A DNA stretch of 64,000 nucleotides from an uncultured Pelagibacteraceae bacterium (GTDB lineage: Bacteria > Pseudomonadota > Alphaproteobacteria > Pelagibacterales > Pelagibacteraceae), in NCBI GenBank assembly GCA_902563575.1, contig CACEXV010000004.1, positions 1-64,000 of the forward strand, written 5' to 3'. The notes beneath the pieces were generated by a model. It was not told where the DNA came from and ran no database searches. It saw only the letters and a list, made by a program, of their open reading frames with translations. Both the position numbers and the translations under genes were made by a program. Shown piece by piece: positions 1 through 8,694 of the stretch (position 1 is the stretch's first letter; each line of letters starts with the position of its first letter).

Positions 1-1129
1 TTTTATAGCTCTATTGCTCTTCTCAAATTCTGCCATATCTAATCCAAAGATTAACGCCAAAACAGCTATACTGATGGACTTTAATTCTGACGAAATAATT
101 TATGAAATGGACGCTGATCTCTCTATTTATCCTGCCTCTATGACAAAGATAATGACCACAATTGTTGTATTTGACTTACTTAAAAAAGAGAAAATATCTT
201 TGTCAGACGAATTTATAGTTTCCAAAAAGGCTTGGAGACTATCCCAGAGTGGATATTCATCTATGTTTATTATGGTGAACGATTCTGTCACTGTTGAAGA
301 ATTATTAAAGGGCATAATAATAGTTTCTGGTAATGATGCTTGCGTTGCTTTAGCCGAAGGAATTGCAGGTACAGAGGAAAATTTTGTAGAAATAATGAAT
401 GAAAAAGCTGCGGAAATTGGAATGGAAAGTACAAACTTTGCCAATTCTTCTGGCATAAATCATACGGAAAACTATTCAACTGTTAGAGATATAGCGTTAA
501 TGACCAAATATCTAATTAAAAATTATCCAGAATATTACGAAATGTATGCTGAAAAAGAATTTACGTGGAATAGAACAGGTGGAGACCCAATAAAGCAATT
601 TAATAGAAACGGATTATTATTCAAAAACTTGGGTGTTGATGGAGTGAAAACAGGTTACTTAGCAGTAGAGAAATATTCTTTGGCTAGTTCTTTGAAAAAA
701 GATACAAGAAGGCTTATTGCGGTCGGATCTGGTTTTGATAGTAACGCAGCTAGAACATCACAATCAATAAGATTGTTATCTTGGGGATTACGAAATACAG
801 ACACCTATGAAATTTCAAAAAAAAACAGTACAACTTTTGACATTAGATCATGGCTAGGAAAAAAGGATATAATTAAAGGCACAACAAAAGAGGATGTGTT
901 TATTACACTATCAAAAAAAGACTCCAGGTTCTTAAAAGTATCACTAGATTATAACGGACCAGTAAAGGCACCAATCGAAAAAGATCAAGAAATAGCCAAA
1001 TTAAACATTTATAAGAAAGATGAATTAATTAGATCTATTCCAGTTTATTCATCAGAAGAACTTAAAAAAGTAAACTTTCTAAAAAGTTTATTTTTATCTC
1101 TCAATTATTTAGTTTGGGGTGATGTATAA
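1..1129 (+). CDS. D-alanyl-D-alanine carboxypeptidase (serine-type, DacA/DacC family), 5' end cut by window
   Basis: Penicillin-binding-protein-type carboxypeptidase that trims the terminal D-Ala from peptidoglycan stem peptides in the periplasm. The reading frame is already open at base 2. An in-frame TTG at base 14 is unlikely to be the true start, because the preceding residues read like the end of a hydrophobic signal peptide (FIALLLFSNSAIS). Counted from that TTG, all three family motifs are present: SMTK at residues 42-45 (nucleophile Ser), SGN at 105-107 and KTG at 212-214. The C-terminal part has the length of the accessory beta domain of the family. The stop codon overlaps the start of tmk, so the two are probably co-transcribed. 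The start lies outside the window. Confidence 0.92.
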   Translation, partial: FIALLLFSNSAISNPKINAKTAILMDFNSDEIIYEMDADLSIYPASMTKIMTTIVVFDLLKKEKISLSDEFIVSKKAWRLSQSGYSSMFIMVNDSVTVEELLKGIIIVSGNDACVALAEGIAGTEENFVEIMNEKAAEIGMESTNFANSSGINHTENYSTVRDIALMTKYLIKNYPEYYEMYAEKEFTWNRTGGDPIKQFNRNGLLFKNLGVDGVKTGYLAVEKYSLASSLKKDTRRLIAVGSGFDSNAARTSQSIRLLSWGLRNTDTYEISKKNSTTFDIRSWLGKKDIIKGTTKEDVFITLSKKDSRFLKVSLDYNGPVKAPIEKDQEIAKLNIYKKDELIRSIPVYSSEELKKVNFLKSLFLSLNYLVWGDV

Positions 1130-1763
1130 AAAAAAACCTTTTTTCATTGTTTTTGAAGGAGTAGAGGGGTGCGGTAAATCATATCAAAGTCAAAAACTAT
1201 ACAACAACCTAAAAAAATTAAAGATTAAAAGTATTTTAACACGAGAACCAGGTGGAACAGATAACGCTGAAGTTATAAGAAATTTAATATTAAAAGATTA
1301 TTTTTTAAAAAATAAAAAAAAGGCATTTCATCGATATACCGATACGTTTTTGTACCTGGCTGCAAGAAACGAGCATGTCCAGGATAAGATTATACCTGCT
1401 TTAAAATCTAAAATGGTTGTAATTTGTGATCGGTTTATCGACTCAACATATGCTTATCAAGTTCACGGAAAAAAAGTTAATAAGGTTTTGATAGATAAGA
1501 TACATAATGTAATTATAGGAAAATATAAGCCAAACCTTACTATTGTATTAAAAGTTACAACCAGGTCATCAAGGCAACGAATAAAAAAAAGAAGATTAAA
1601 AAATCGGTACGATAAATTTTCAGACTCTTTTTATAAAAGTGTACAAAAATCTTTTTTAAGGAGAGCCAAAGGACAAAAAAATTATGTTATATTTGAATCA
1701 TCAAAAAATACACCTAAACTAGAAAAAGATATATTAAATCTTGTTCTAAAAAGACTTAGATAA
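1122..1763 (+). CDS. tmk: Thymidylate kinase
   Basis: Phosphorylates dTMP to dTDP with ATP in the cytoplasm (dTTP synthesis). The protein of about 213 residues has the P-loop EGVEGCGKS near residue 13 and the DRF motif of the dTMP site near residue 104, followed by the STYAYQ stretch typical of the family. The basic segment around residues 150-170 corresponds to the lid. ATG at 1122 is preferred over the GTG directly before it (1119); both overlap the last bases of the carboxypeptidase gene. holB starts on the base after its stop codon. This tmk-holB-metG-tatD run is a well-known alphaproteobacterial order. Confidence 0.95.
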   Translation: MYKKKPFFIVFEGVEGCGKSYQSQKLYNNLKKLKIKSILTREPGGTDNAEVIRNLILKDYFLKNKKKAFHRYTDTFLYLAARNEHVQDKIIPALKSKMVVICDRFIDSTYAYQVHGKKVNKVLIDKIHNVIIGKYKPNLTIVLKVTTRSSRQRIKKRRLKNRYDKFSDSFYKSVQKSFLRRAKGQKNYVIFESSKNTPKLEKDILNLVLKRLR

Positions 1764-2645
1764 ATGGAACAATTCTTGCACAAAAAAGAAATTTCTCATC
1801 GATTATTTTTTTTGACAAAATACCTTGATAATTTTGGGAAATTAGTAGAAACAGAAAATTTTCCAAAAACGTCTATGTTTACAGGCAACAAAGGACAGGG
1901 GAAATATACACTCATTAGTCACTTATTATTTAGTATTAAAGATGACAAGTATGATAATAATAATTATCAGATAAATAAAAATTCTAAATTTTATAATAGT
2001 TTTTACAGCGGTATAAATACAAATTTAATATATATAGACTCTTCTTTAATTAAGATCGACGATATTCGAGAATTAAAAATAAATATTCTTAGTAAAAAGA
2101 TTAATAATGAAAAAAGATTCATAGTTTTTGATGATATAGATTTAATTAATCTAAATTGTGCTAATGCGTTATTAAAGATCATAGAAGAACCTTTGAATAA
2201 TGACTATTTTTTTTTAATAAACAACAAGACCCAAAATTTAATAGAAACAATAAAGTCACGATGTGTCGAATTTAAAATAGATATGAATTTTAAAGGTTTA
2301 AATAACGATATTCAGGAGTTTTTAAAAACCTTTGAGTTAAAACCACTAATTGATTTTGATCATAATCTTTTAACACCTGGATTATTTTTAAGATTCAATC
2401 AAATAATGTATGAATATAATTTGGACTTAAACGACACTATTTACGAAAATTTTAAAAAAATTTTAAATAATCATAAAAGGAATAAACTCAGAATTAATAT
2501 TGATTTGATGAAATACATTATAAACTTTTATTTCGAGACAGAAAATAAAAGTATTTCTAAATTTCAAATTATCAAAATAATTGACGAACTTTTTAATTAT
2601 AATTTAAGTCAGAAAACTTTTCTAGAAACAGTTAAGAATATTTAA
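1764..2645 (+). CDS. holB: DNA polymerase III, delta prime subunit
   Basis: Clamp-loader subunit. The 293-residue protein has an AAA+ fold signature: a P-loop-like GNKGQGK at residues 41-47 and the conserved segment ALLKIIEEP at about 135-143 (SRC-type ATPase partner region, with SRC at 165-167). The zinc-binding cysteine module found in many clamp-loader subunits is not visible. The gene begins on the first base after the tmk stop codon and ends one base before metG, so translation is probably coupled. Sequence drift is high, as is usual for delta prime, but the motifs and the position between tmk and metG make the assignment firm. Confidence 0.88.
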   Translation: MEQFLHKKEISHRLFFLTKYLDNFGKLVETENFPKTSMFTGNKGQGKYTLISHLLFSIKDDKYDNNNYQINKNSKFYNSFYSGINTNLIYIDSSLIKIDDIRELKINILSKKINNEKRFIVFDDIDLINLNCANALLKIIEEPLNNDYFFLINNKTQNLIETIKSRCVEFKIDMNFKGLNNDIQEFLKTFELKPLIDFDHNLLTPGLFLRFNQIMYEYNLDLNDTIYENFKKILNNHKRNKLRINIDLMKYIINFYFETENKSISKFQIIKIIDELFNYNLSQKTFLETVKNI

Positions 2646-2646
2646 A

Positions 2647-4185
2647 ATGAAAAAAAATTTTTATATTACGACACCTATTTATTATCCATCAGGGAAACCT
2701 CATATGGGTCACGCGTACTCAAGTATTTTAGCAGATATTTTTGCAAGATTTAAGAGATTGGAGGGGTACAATGTACATTATTTGACTGGGACGGATGAAC
2801 ATGGGTTAAAAATCGAGAGAGAAGCCAAAAAAAATAATAAAGATACCAAGGCTTTTTGTGATGAAATTTCAGTAAAATTTAAGGATTTAACAAGAATTTT
2901 AAATCTTTCTAATGATGACTTTATAAGAACGACTGAAGAACGACATTATAAATCTGTAGAAGAAATATGGAATAGACTCATAGATTCAAAAGACATCTAT
3001 TTAGGAAAATATAGCGGCTGGTATTCAATTTCTGATGAAGCTTATTATGAAGACGATGAGATTATTGAGGAAAATAATAAAAAGGTAGCAAAGTCGTCAG
3101 GTTCATCAGTTGACTGGGTCGAAGAGGACTCATATTTCTTTAAATTGTCAAAATGGGGTGATAAACTTTTAGAACTATATAAAACGAATCCAAAGTTTAT
3201 TCTACCCGCATCAAGAAGAAATGAAGTAATAAAATTTGTAGAAAAAGGTTTAAAAGATCTATCTGTAAGCAGAACATCTTTTAGTTGGGGTATACCTGTA
3301 CCCAAAAATAAAAAACATATTATTTATGTATGGCTTGATGCTTTAACAAATTATTTAAGTGCATTAAATTTTCCTGATACTAACGATAAATTGTATAAGA
3401 ATTTTTGGCCAGCGGATATTCATCTTATAGGTAAAGATATACTTAGGTTTCATGCTATATATTGGCCAGCGTTTTTAATGGCTTCAAAATTACCTCTACC
3501 AAAAAGAGTTTATGGACATGGATGGATTTTATCTGATGAAAAGAAAATGTCTAAATCTCTAGGAAATATTCTTGATCCTATAGACATAATAAACAAGTAT
3601 GGAATAGATCAATTAAGGTATTATTTAACAAAAGAAGTATCTCTTGGCAATGATGGAAATATTTCACTAGAGAATCTAAAAAAGTGCATTAATAATGATT
3701 TAGCAAATAATTTTGGAAATTTATGTCAAAGAGTTTTCTCTTTTATTGGTAAGAATTTTAAAGGAAAGATTCCAAAAAAAATTAAAGACAATTCGATAGA
3801 TAAATCATTTAACGACGAAATAACAAAAGATTTGAAAAGCTTAATTGAATTAATGGATAACCAGGATTTAAATAGTTATATTAAAAAAGTTGTTGATTTT
3901 TCTTTTAATGCAAATAAATATTTTAATGACAACGAGCCGTGGTCTTTAAAAAAAAGCGACTCTGAAAGAATGGGCGACATAGTATCAAGTATTACAAAAC
4001 AGATTTTAAACATAACTTTGTTACTCAGCCCAATTATTCCAAAGACTTGTGAGGTGATTTTAGATACCTTAAATATAAAGAAGGAAGATAGAATTATTGA
4101 CTCAATAAAGAAAGATGTTCTTAATTATGATGTGCCTATTAAAAAAAATGAAATATTATTTAAAAAGGTAGATGATGATAGTTGA
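2647..4185 (+). CDS. metG: Methionyl-tRNA synthetase
   Basis: Class I aminoacyl-tRNA synthetase charging tRNA-Met. The HIGH motif appears as HMGH at residues 19-22 and the KMSKS motif at 300-304, with the usual AIYWPAFLMA segment between them. At 512 residues it is the short form that lacks the C-terminal tRNA-binding (EMAP-like) domain of the E. coli enzyme. The knuckle cysteines of the zinc-binding types are not seen in the connective region, which suggests a zinc-less MetG2-like form. The 3' end overlaps tatD by 11 to 14 bases depending on which of two adjacent ATGs starts tatD. Confidence 0.96.
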   Translation: MKKNFYITTPIYYPSGKPHMGHAYSSILADIFARFKRLEGYNVHYLTGTDEHGLKIEREAKKNNKDTKAFCDEISVKFKDLTRILNLSNDDFIRTTEERHYKSVEEIWNRLIDSKDIYLGKYSGWYSISDEAYYEDDEIIEENNKKVAKSSGSSVDWVEEDSYFFKLSKWGDKLLELYKTNPKFILPASRRNEVIKFVEKGLKDLSVSRTSFSWGIPVPKNKKHIIYVWLDALTNYLSALNFPDTNDKLYKNFWPADIHLIGKDILRFHAIYWPAFLMASKLPLPKRVYGHGWILSDEKKMSKSLGNILDPIDIINKYGIDQLRYYLTKEVSLGNDGNISLENLKKCINNDLANNFGNLCQRVFSFIGKNFKGKIPKKIKDNSIDKSFNDEITKDLKSLIELMDNQDLNSYIKKVVDFSFNANKYFNDNEPWSLKKSDSERMGDIVSSITKQILNITLLLSPIIPKTCEVILDTLNIKKEDRIIDSIKKDVLNYDVPIKKNEILFKKVDDDS

Positions 4186-4960
4186 TTCACATTGTCATTT
4201 AAATTACGAGCCCATGTACAGTTCTTTGAAAGAAGTTCTATCAAGGGCTAAAAATAATAATGTAGATTATCTTTTAACAATATCCACTGAAGATAAAGAT
4301 TATGAAAAACTATTAAGTATAATAAAAAATAACGATGGAGTTTATGGCACATATGGTATTCATCCACACGAAGCAAAAAATCATAAAGAAATCAATTCCA
4401 AGTTAATCATAGAAAAAACCAAGATGAATGAAAAGATAATTGGAATAGGGGAGACCGGTTTAGATTTTTATTATAATCATTCAGAAAAGTCTGAACAAAT
4501 AAACTTATTTAACGAACATATTATAGCGGGATTAAAAACATCACTTCCAATAATAGTTCACACTAGATCAGCAGAATCAGAAACCTTAAATATTTTGAAT
4601 AAATATATGAAAAAAAATAATATGAAGGTTCTGATTCATTGCTTTACAGGTTCATACGAATTTGCAATGAAATTAGTTGATTTAGGCTGCTATATATCGG
4701 CCAGTGGCGTGGTAACTTTTAGAAAGTCTAAAGATTTGGCAAATACTTTCAAAAATATACCTAATGATAGATTGTTAGTTGAAACAGACTCCCCATATCT
4801 ATCGCCTGAACCGTTGAGAGGTAAAAAAAATGAACCTAGCAACATAACTCATACTGTTAAATTCTTATCTGATTTAAAAGGCATTTCTTATGATGATTTA
4901 TGTGGGTTAACAAGTAAGAATTTTTTTAAACTATTTGGAGATTTAAACAAAGGAAGCTAA
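4172..4960 (+). CDS. tatD: TatD-family metal-dependent DNase
   Basis: TIM-barrel hydrolase with a two-metal site; family members act as 3'-5' DNases or D-Tyr-tRNA deacylase-like enzymes. All landmark motifs are present in order: DSHCHLN at the N-terminus (metal His pair), GIGETGLDFYY in the first third (metal Glu), an internal HTR and HCFTGS (His ligands), and ETDSPYLSPEP near the end (metal Asp). The length (262) is standard. Two adjacent ATG codons (4172 and 4175) can serve as start. In many relatives an MBL-fold hydrolase follows tatD directly; here a glycosyltransferase follows, and the MBL gene lies about 7 kb away on the other strand. Confidence 0.93.
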   Translation: MMIVDSHCHLNYEPMYSSLKEVLSRAKNNNVDYLLTISTEDKDYEKLLSIIKNNDGVYGTYGIHPHEAKNHKEINSKLIIEKTKMNEKIIGIGETGLDFYYNHSEKSEQINLFNEHIIAGLKTSLPIIVHTRSAESETLNILNKYMKKNNMKVLIHCFTGSYEFAMKLVDLGCYISASGVVTFRKSKDLANTFKNIPNDRLLVETDSPYLSPEPLRGKKNEPSNITHTVKFLSDLKGISYDDLCGLTSKNFFKLFGDLNKGS

Positions 4961-4963
4961 AAG

Positions 4964-5827
4964 ATGGACTTCTCAATAATAATCCCAACATATAACAACA
5001 TTGACTATCTCAAACTTTGTATTGATAGCTTAAAAAAAAATTCGAAATTTAGTCATGAATATATTTTTCATGTTAATGATGGTTCAGATGGTACTTTACA
5101 TTATTTAAAAGAAAATAATTATAAATTAACTCATTCAATTGAAAATATAGGATTATGCAGAGCTGTTAACAACGGTTCAAAAATTGCTACAAAAAAGTTC
5201 TTAGTTTATGCACATGATGATATGTATTTTTGCCCAAATTGGGATATTGAGTTATCAAATGAAATTAAAAAGATTGGAAAAGAAAAAGATTTTTTTCTAT
5301 CAGGGACAATGATTCAGCCGTTCAAATCTTTTATTCATTTAGATTGTGGTAGCAATTTACTAAATTTTGATGAAAAAAAATTATTAGAAAATTATAACAA
5401 AGTATTATTTCATGATTTTCAAGGTACTACCTGGGCTCCTTCTCTGGTGCCAATTAAGACTTGGAATAAAGTTGGAGGTTTTAGTGAGGAATACACTTAT
5501 GGCTTAGGATCTGATCCTGATTTTAATATGAAATTATGGAATATCGGTGTGAGACTTTTTAAAGGTATAAGCAAAAGTAGGGTATACCATTTTTCATCAG
5601 TTTCTCTTAGATCAAAAGTCTGGAACGATGGTCACAAAACTTTTTTATTAAAGTGGGGGATATCTATCAAATTTTTTAGAAAACATTATTTAAGATCTGA
5701 TACAATTTTTAAAGATGAACTAAGTGATCCTATAAAAAATATTGATTATTATTTTGATCTATTTAAATGTAAATTTAAGTTATTTTTTCTTAGAATTTTA
5801 AATTTGTTTGCTTCATCTAAATTTTAA
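4964..5827 (+). CDS. Glycosyltransferase, family 2 (GT-A fold)
   Basis: Probably transfers a sugar from a nucleotide sugar onto a surface glycan or lipid carrier; the acceptor cannot be told from the sequence. The N-terminus SIIIPTYNNIDYL is the classical GT2 opening, NDGSDG lies near residues 38-43, and AHDDM at 83-87 supplies the DxD-like metal-binding aspartates. No transmembrane segment is evident except a hydrophobic tail in the last 20 residues. It starts three bases after tatD and may belong to that transcript. Its 3' end overlaps the convergent recombinase gene by 11 bases. Confidence 0.85.
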   Translation: MDFSIIIPTYNNIDYLKLCIDSLKKNSKFSHEYIFHVNDGSDGTLHYLKENNYKLTHSIENIGLCRAVNNGSKIATKKFLVYAHDDMYFCPNWDIELSNEIKKIGKEKDFFLSGTMIQPFKSFIHLDCGSNLLNFDEKKLLENYNKVLFHDFQGTTWAPSLVPIKTWNKVGGFSEEYTYGLGSDPDFNMKLWNIGVRLFKGISKSRVYHFSSVSLRSKVWNDGHKTFLLKWGISIKFFRKHYLRSDTIFKDELSDPIKNIDYYFDLFKCKFKLFFLRILNLFASSKF

Positions 5828-6731
5828 TTTTATTTAGAGCATTTTGTTTAAATAAATTTGACTCTTGAATATATCTTCTAACCATCTGATTACTTTTATG
5901 ACCAGTCATAGCCATAATGCTTCTTTCTTCAGCACCGAATTCAGCAGTTGATGTGGCAAAACCGGATCTTAAACTGTGACCAGAATATTTTGAAGGATCT
6001 AATCCAGCTAATTTAGCATATTTTTTAATCACTAATGATACATTTTTGTCTGACATTTTAAATATTGCTCCATCTTTAATTTTGTTATGATTAATCCAAT
6101 TTTTTAAAGATATAACGGGACAGTAGGATATATTTTCAAAATACGGTATTGCCTTGATCATTCCTTCACCAGATTGATCGGTCTTTGACCTGCTTACAAA
6201 GATTTTAACTCCTTCAGGTACAAACTCAACATCTTCATATTGTATTGAGACTAACTCAGAGCGTCTAAAGCCACCTGCAAAACCTATTAATATTAATGCT
6301 TTATTTTTAAGTTTAATGTTTGGTTTGGTTTCTTTAGATATAACTTCAATTATATTTTTTAAATGATTGATTAATATAGGTTTTTTAGATTTTTGAAATG
6401 TACCTATCTTTCTTTTTATCCCTAATAAGTTTTCGGAAATTAGAGGATGTTTAACATCTAAATAGTGCCCGCTTAATTTGTGAACAACGCTAATAGAAGC
6501 AATTCGCCTTTTAAGAGTGCTGAATTTTGATGTTTTAGCCAAATGTGTAATGTACAAAGATAAGGTTTTTGGATTTGTTGGCATAGATCGTTGTCCGTGA
6601 ATAGCACAAAATGATTTAAAGTCATTAAAGTCTGAGTTGTAAGCTTTAATTGTATTTTTAGATTTAGATGTTCTTACATTAGATAAAGTGTCTAATTCTA
6701 GGTTTTTAATTTTTGTTGTTAAATCTGTCAT
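5817..6731 (-). CDS. Tyrosine recombinase / phage-type integrase
   Basis: Site-specific DNA recombinase, 304 residues. The N-terminal half (about 20-110) is the SAM-like core-binding domain. The catalytic domain carries the complete active site: Arg in GFRRSEL (about 156), Lys in SKTDQ (183), HSLR (His252, Arg255), GHK (His278) and the nucleophile Tyr287 in RRYI. It resembles the plasmid/island integrase type, with a core-binding domain recognisable by WnSD-like and LPTNPKTL-like motifs, more than XerC/XerD. There is no phage gene, excisionase or tRNA next to it. A perfect 10-base inverted repeat with a 7-base spacer lies just upstream of the start codon. It is convergent with the glycosyltransferase gene. 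Confidence 0.92.
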   Translation of the reverse strand: MTDLTTKIKNLELDTLSNVRTSKSKNTIKAYNSDFNDFKSFCAIHGQRSMPTNPKTLSLYITHLAKTSKFSTLKRRIASISVVHKLSGHYLDVKHPLISENLLGIKRKIGTFQKSKKPILINHLKNIIEVISKETKPNIKLKNKALILIGFAGGFRRSELVSIQYEDVEFVPEGVKIFVSRSKTDQSGEGMIKAIPYFENISYCPVISLKNWINHNKIKDGAIFKMSDKNVSLVIKKYAKLAGLDPSKYSGHSLRSGFATSTAEFGAEERSIMAMTGHKSNQMVRRYIQESNLFKQNALNKIKI

Positions 6732-6733
6732 AT

Positions 6734-6760
6734 TTTCCGATAACCATTAATTATCGGAAA
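6734..6760. repeat. Inverted repeat, 10-bp arms and 7-bp spacer, at the recombinase start
   Basis: Left arm TTTCCGATAA (6734-6743), spacer CCATTAA, right arm TTATCGGAAA (6751-6760); the arms are perfectly complementary. It begins three bases upstream of the recombinase start codon, in the only non-coding stretch between this gene and the cyclophilin-like gene. Arm and spacer lengths match core sites of tyrosine recombinases (two binding arms flanking a 6-8 bp crossover region). An autoregulatory operator or a transcript hairpin are equally possible. Confidence 0.6.
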
Positions 6761-6812
6761 TATAATTGATTCAAAAATTGATGTCAATCCTTAAAATTTA
6801 TACAGTTTATAA

Positions 6813-7190
6813 ATGGATATAATGATTAAAATTTCGAGCTTAACTATTGATTGCAAACTTTTGGAAACGGAAACCGCAAAAGAAATCTATAAAATGCTTC
6901 CAATAAAATCACAAATCAATACATGGGGAGATGAAATCTACTTTGATATCCCAACTAATAGAATTAAGCCGGATAAAACCGCAAAAGAGGTTTTTGAGCT
7001 TGGAGAAATAGCTTTTTGGAACCAAGGCAACGCTATAGCAGTTGGTTTTGGGCCAACGCCAGTCAGTAAAAAGGATGAAATTCGCTTAATTTCACCAGCA
7101 AATCATTGGGCTAATGCTAAAAACCCGCATGAATTAAAGAAACTAGGAGAGTTTAAAAATGGTGAAAGTATTGAGGTTTTGAAGTGTTAA
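6813..7190 (+). CDS. Cyclophilin-like fold protein (DUF369/TM1367 type)
   Basis: Small protein of 125 residues of the cyclophilin-like family seen in bacteria and archaea, whose biochemical role is not established. Recognisable family features are the TWGDEIYFDIP stretch near residues 37-48, the acidic VFELGEIAFWNQGNAIAVGFGPTP stretch in the middle (given here as ELGEIAFW and AVGFGPTP), and the NHWANA segment. ATG at 6813 is used; an in-frame ATG three codons later is possible. The stop codon overlaps the GTG start of the methyltransferase gene by four bases, so the two are probably translated together. Confidence 0.75.
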   Translation: MDIMIKISSLTIDCKLLETETAKEIYKMLPIKSQINTWGDEIYFDIPTNRIKPDKTAKEVFELGEIAFWNQGNAIAVGFGPTPVSKKDEIRLISPANHWANAKNPHELKKLGEFKNGESIEVLKC

Positions 7191-7456
7191 AAGGCACAAA
7201 ATTTCAAGTAATAGTGTGGAAGTATCTTAAAACCATTCCAAAGGGTCAAACGAGAACTTATAAAGAGGTTGCTAAAGCAATTAAAAGGCCATTATCCTAT
7301 AGAGCTGTGGCCAATGCAATTGCAAAAAACCCCTATTCGCCCCTCATTCCATGCCATAGAGTTATTAAATCTGACGGTTCTGTTGGAGGATATTCTGGAA
7401 AAGGTGGTGTCAAAACAAAGGTTAAACTGTTAAAAAGTGAGGGAATATTGCTCTAG
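7184..7456 (+). CDS. Methylated-DNA-[protein]-cysteine S-methyltransferase, single domain
   Basis: The protein of 90 residues consists only of the C-terminal DNA-binding/active-site domain of the Ogt/Ada methyltransferase family. The helix-turn-helix with the Arg finger (RAVANAIAKNP, about 40-50) and the active-site motif PCHRVI with Cys57 are intact, so it is not an alkyltransferase-like protein of the Cys-to-Trp type. The N-terminal domain of full Ogt is absent, as in other short family members. It probably repairs O6-alkylguanine or recognises such lesions. Start is GTG at 7184 inside the end of the previous gene. Confidence 0.85.
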   Translation: MLKGTKFQVIVWKYLKTIPKGQTRTYKEVAKAIKRPLSYRAVANAIAKNPYSPLIPCHRVIKSDGSVGGYSGKGGVKTKVKLLKSEGILL

Positions 7457-7794
7457 ATTTGTTGATTTATAAGGGTTTTAGGAGTAAAACGTCTAATATT
7501 TGTATATTTTTAATCTTCAACGGTTAGTTGCATTAGTAATATATTAATTGCAAAAAATTGGGCATCTATGGCCGTTTAATCGATATATTCTATAACTGCA
7601 AAGCTCGTAAACATGTTGTTATTTATAACGAATAGATGACTTAGTTTTTATGTATAGTTGAATTTTAGATCGATTATTTTTGTTTGTTTGCAACAGTTTT
7701 AGTTATTTTTAATATATATTACTAATATAAGTAAATATTATTTACTTAAATGTAATTTTTTAGATTAGTTTTGTATTATAAAGTACTGATTTTA
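7457..7794. other. Gene-free stretch of 338 bases between convergent genes
   Basis: The longest non-coding stretch in the window. It holds no reading frame that I can assign, no tRNA and no remnant of a known gene that I recognise. Near its right end (7728-7748) is an AT-only-type hairpin with arms TAAGTAAAT / ATTTACTTA and a 3-base loop. It is not followed by a clear U-tract, so it is at best a weak bidirectional terminator for the methyltransferase and the AEC carrier genes. A small RNA or an attachment-site scar is possible but unsupported. Confidence 0.5.
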
Positions 7795-8694
7795 TTAGAT
7801 AAAATAAAGTAATGAAATATAAACAACAATTGGTAAAGTAACAAAAGAAATAAGAGTGGATACAACAATCGTACTGGCAATGCTATCAACAACTTTCTTC
7901 GGGGAATACATAGATCCAACTAAATAAGTTAAAATAGCACTTGGCATAGAAGATTGAATAAAAAGAACACCGGCCTCTACCCCTTCCAATGAAAAATATT
8001 CTATTAAAATAAGACCAATTATTGGACCAATTATCATTCTTGTAAAAGAGTTAATCAGAGATAGTCTAAAAGAGAATACTTTAAGCTTTGTTAATGCTAT
8101 GCCGAGAGACATCAATACAAGGAATATGGTTGCATATGCTATTAGAAAGGTAGCGTTCTCAAGAAAAACTGGAGTTTCAATTTCAAAATATAAAAAAACG
8201 ATAGAAGCTATGATACCATATATGGGTCCATTTTTTATTAGTATTTTAAAGTCAAATTCTTTTTTTGCTAACAAAATACCTATAGTGAAATGAAAAAGCA
8301 TTATTACAGATGCAATTGCTGCCGCAATGCCTAAACCTACTGATCCATAGGCGAATAAACAAATTGGAAGACCTATATTACCATTATTAGGAAGTATTAA
8401 AGGAGGTAGTTCTCTAATTAAATCTCTTTTTGTGATTAATAAAGTGATAATTCCAAAAAAAGAGAAGCCTATTATAGCCAATATCTCATACGTAAAAAAC
8501 TCTAAAAATGTATCAAATGTAACCCCGGTTGTTGTTAATGAATAAAATATCAAAGCAGGTGTTCCAAAAGTTCCAGCTAATTTTGTTATAAATTTTGTAT
8601 CTATTTTTGGATCTTTTTTTCCAAGATAATAGCCTATTCCAATAATTAAAAAAACGGGAAATAGGACTTCGAATAGTTTAAAATAGATTTCCAT
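7795..8694 (-). CDS. AEC-family transporter (auxin efflux carrier superfamily)
   Basis: Integral membrane carrier of 299 residues with about ten hydrophobic segments in two halves. The conserved LPNNGNIGLP motif at about 101-110 is typical of the N-terminal half of bacterial AEC carriers; such carriers move dicarboxylates or other small organic anions. The substrate cannot be inferred here. The start codon touches the stop of the sbmA-like gene (8694), so the two genes form an operon. Confidence 0.85.
   Translation of the reverse strand: MEIYFKLFEVLFPVFLIIGIGYYLGKKDPKIDTKFITKLAGTFGTPALIFYSLTTTGVTFDTFLEFFTYEILAIIGFSFFGIITLLITKRDLIRELPPLILPNNGNIGLPICLFAYGSVGLGIAAAIASVIMLFHFTIGILLAKKEFDFKILIKNGPIYGIIASIVFLYFEIETPVFLENATFLIAYATIFLVLMSLGIALTKLKVFSFRLSLINSFTRMIIGPIIGLILIEYFSLEGVEAGVLFIQSSMPSAILTYLVGSMYSPKKVVDSIASTIVVSTLISFVTLPIVVYISLLYFI

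Noticed and set aside
5817..7456. Prophage or integrative element with the recombinase
   Set aside because: No phage structural, replication or conjugation gene and no tRNA-based attachment site is next to it; only the recombinase and the inverted repeat are seen.
7728..7748. Intrinsic terminator in the gap after the methyltransferase gene
   Set aside because: The stem is almost all A-T and no clean U-run follows; kept only as a weak hairpin.
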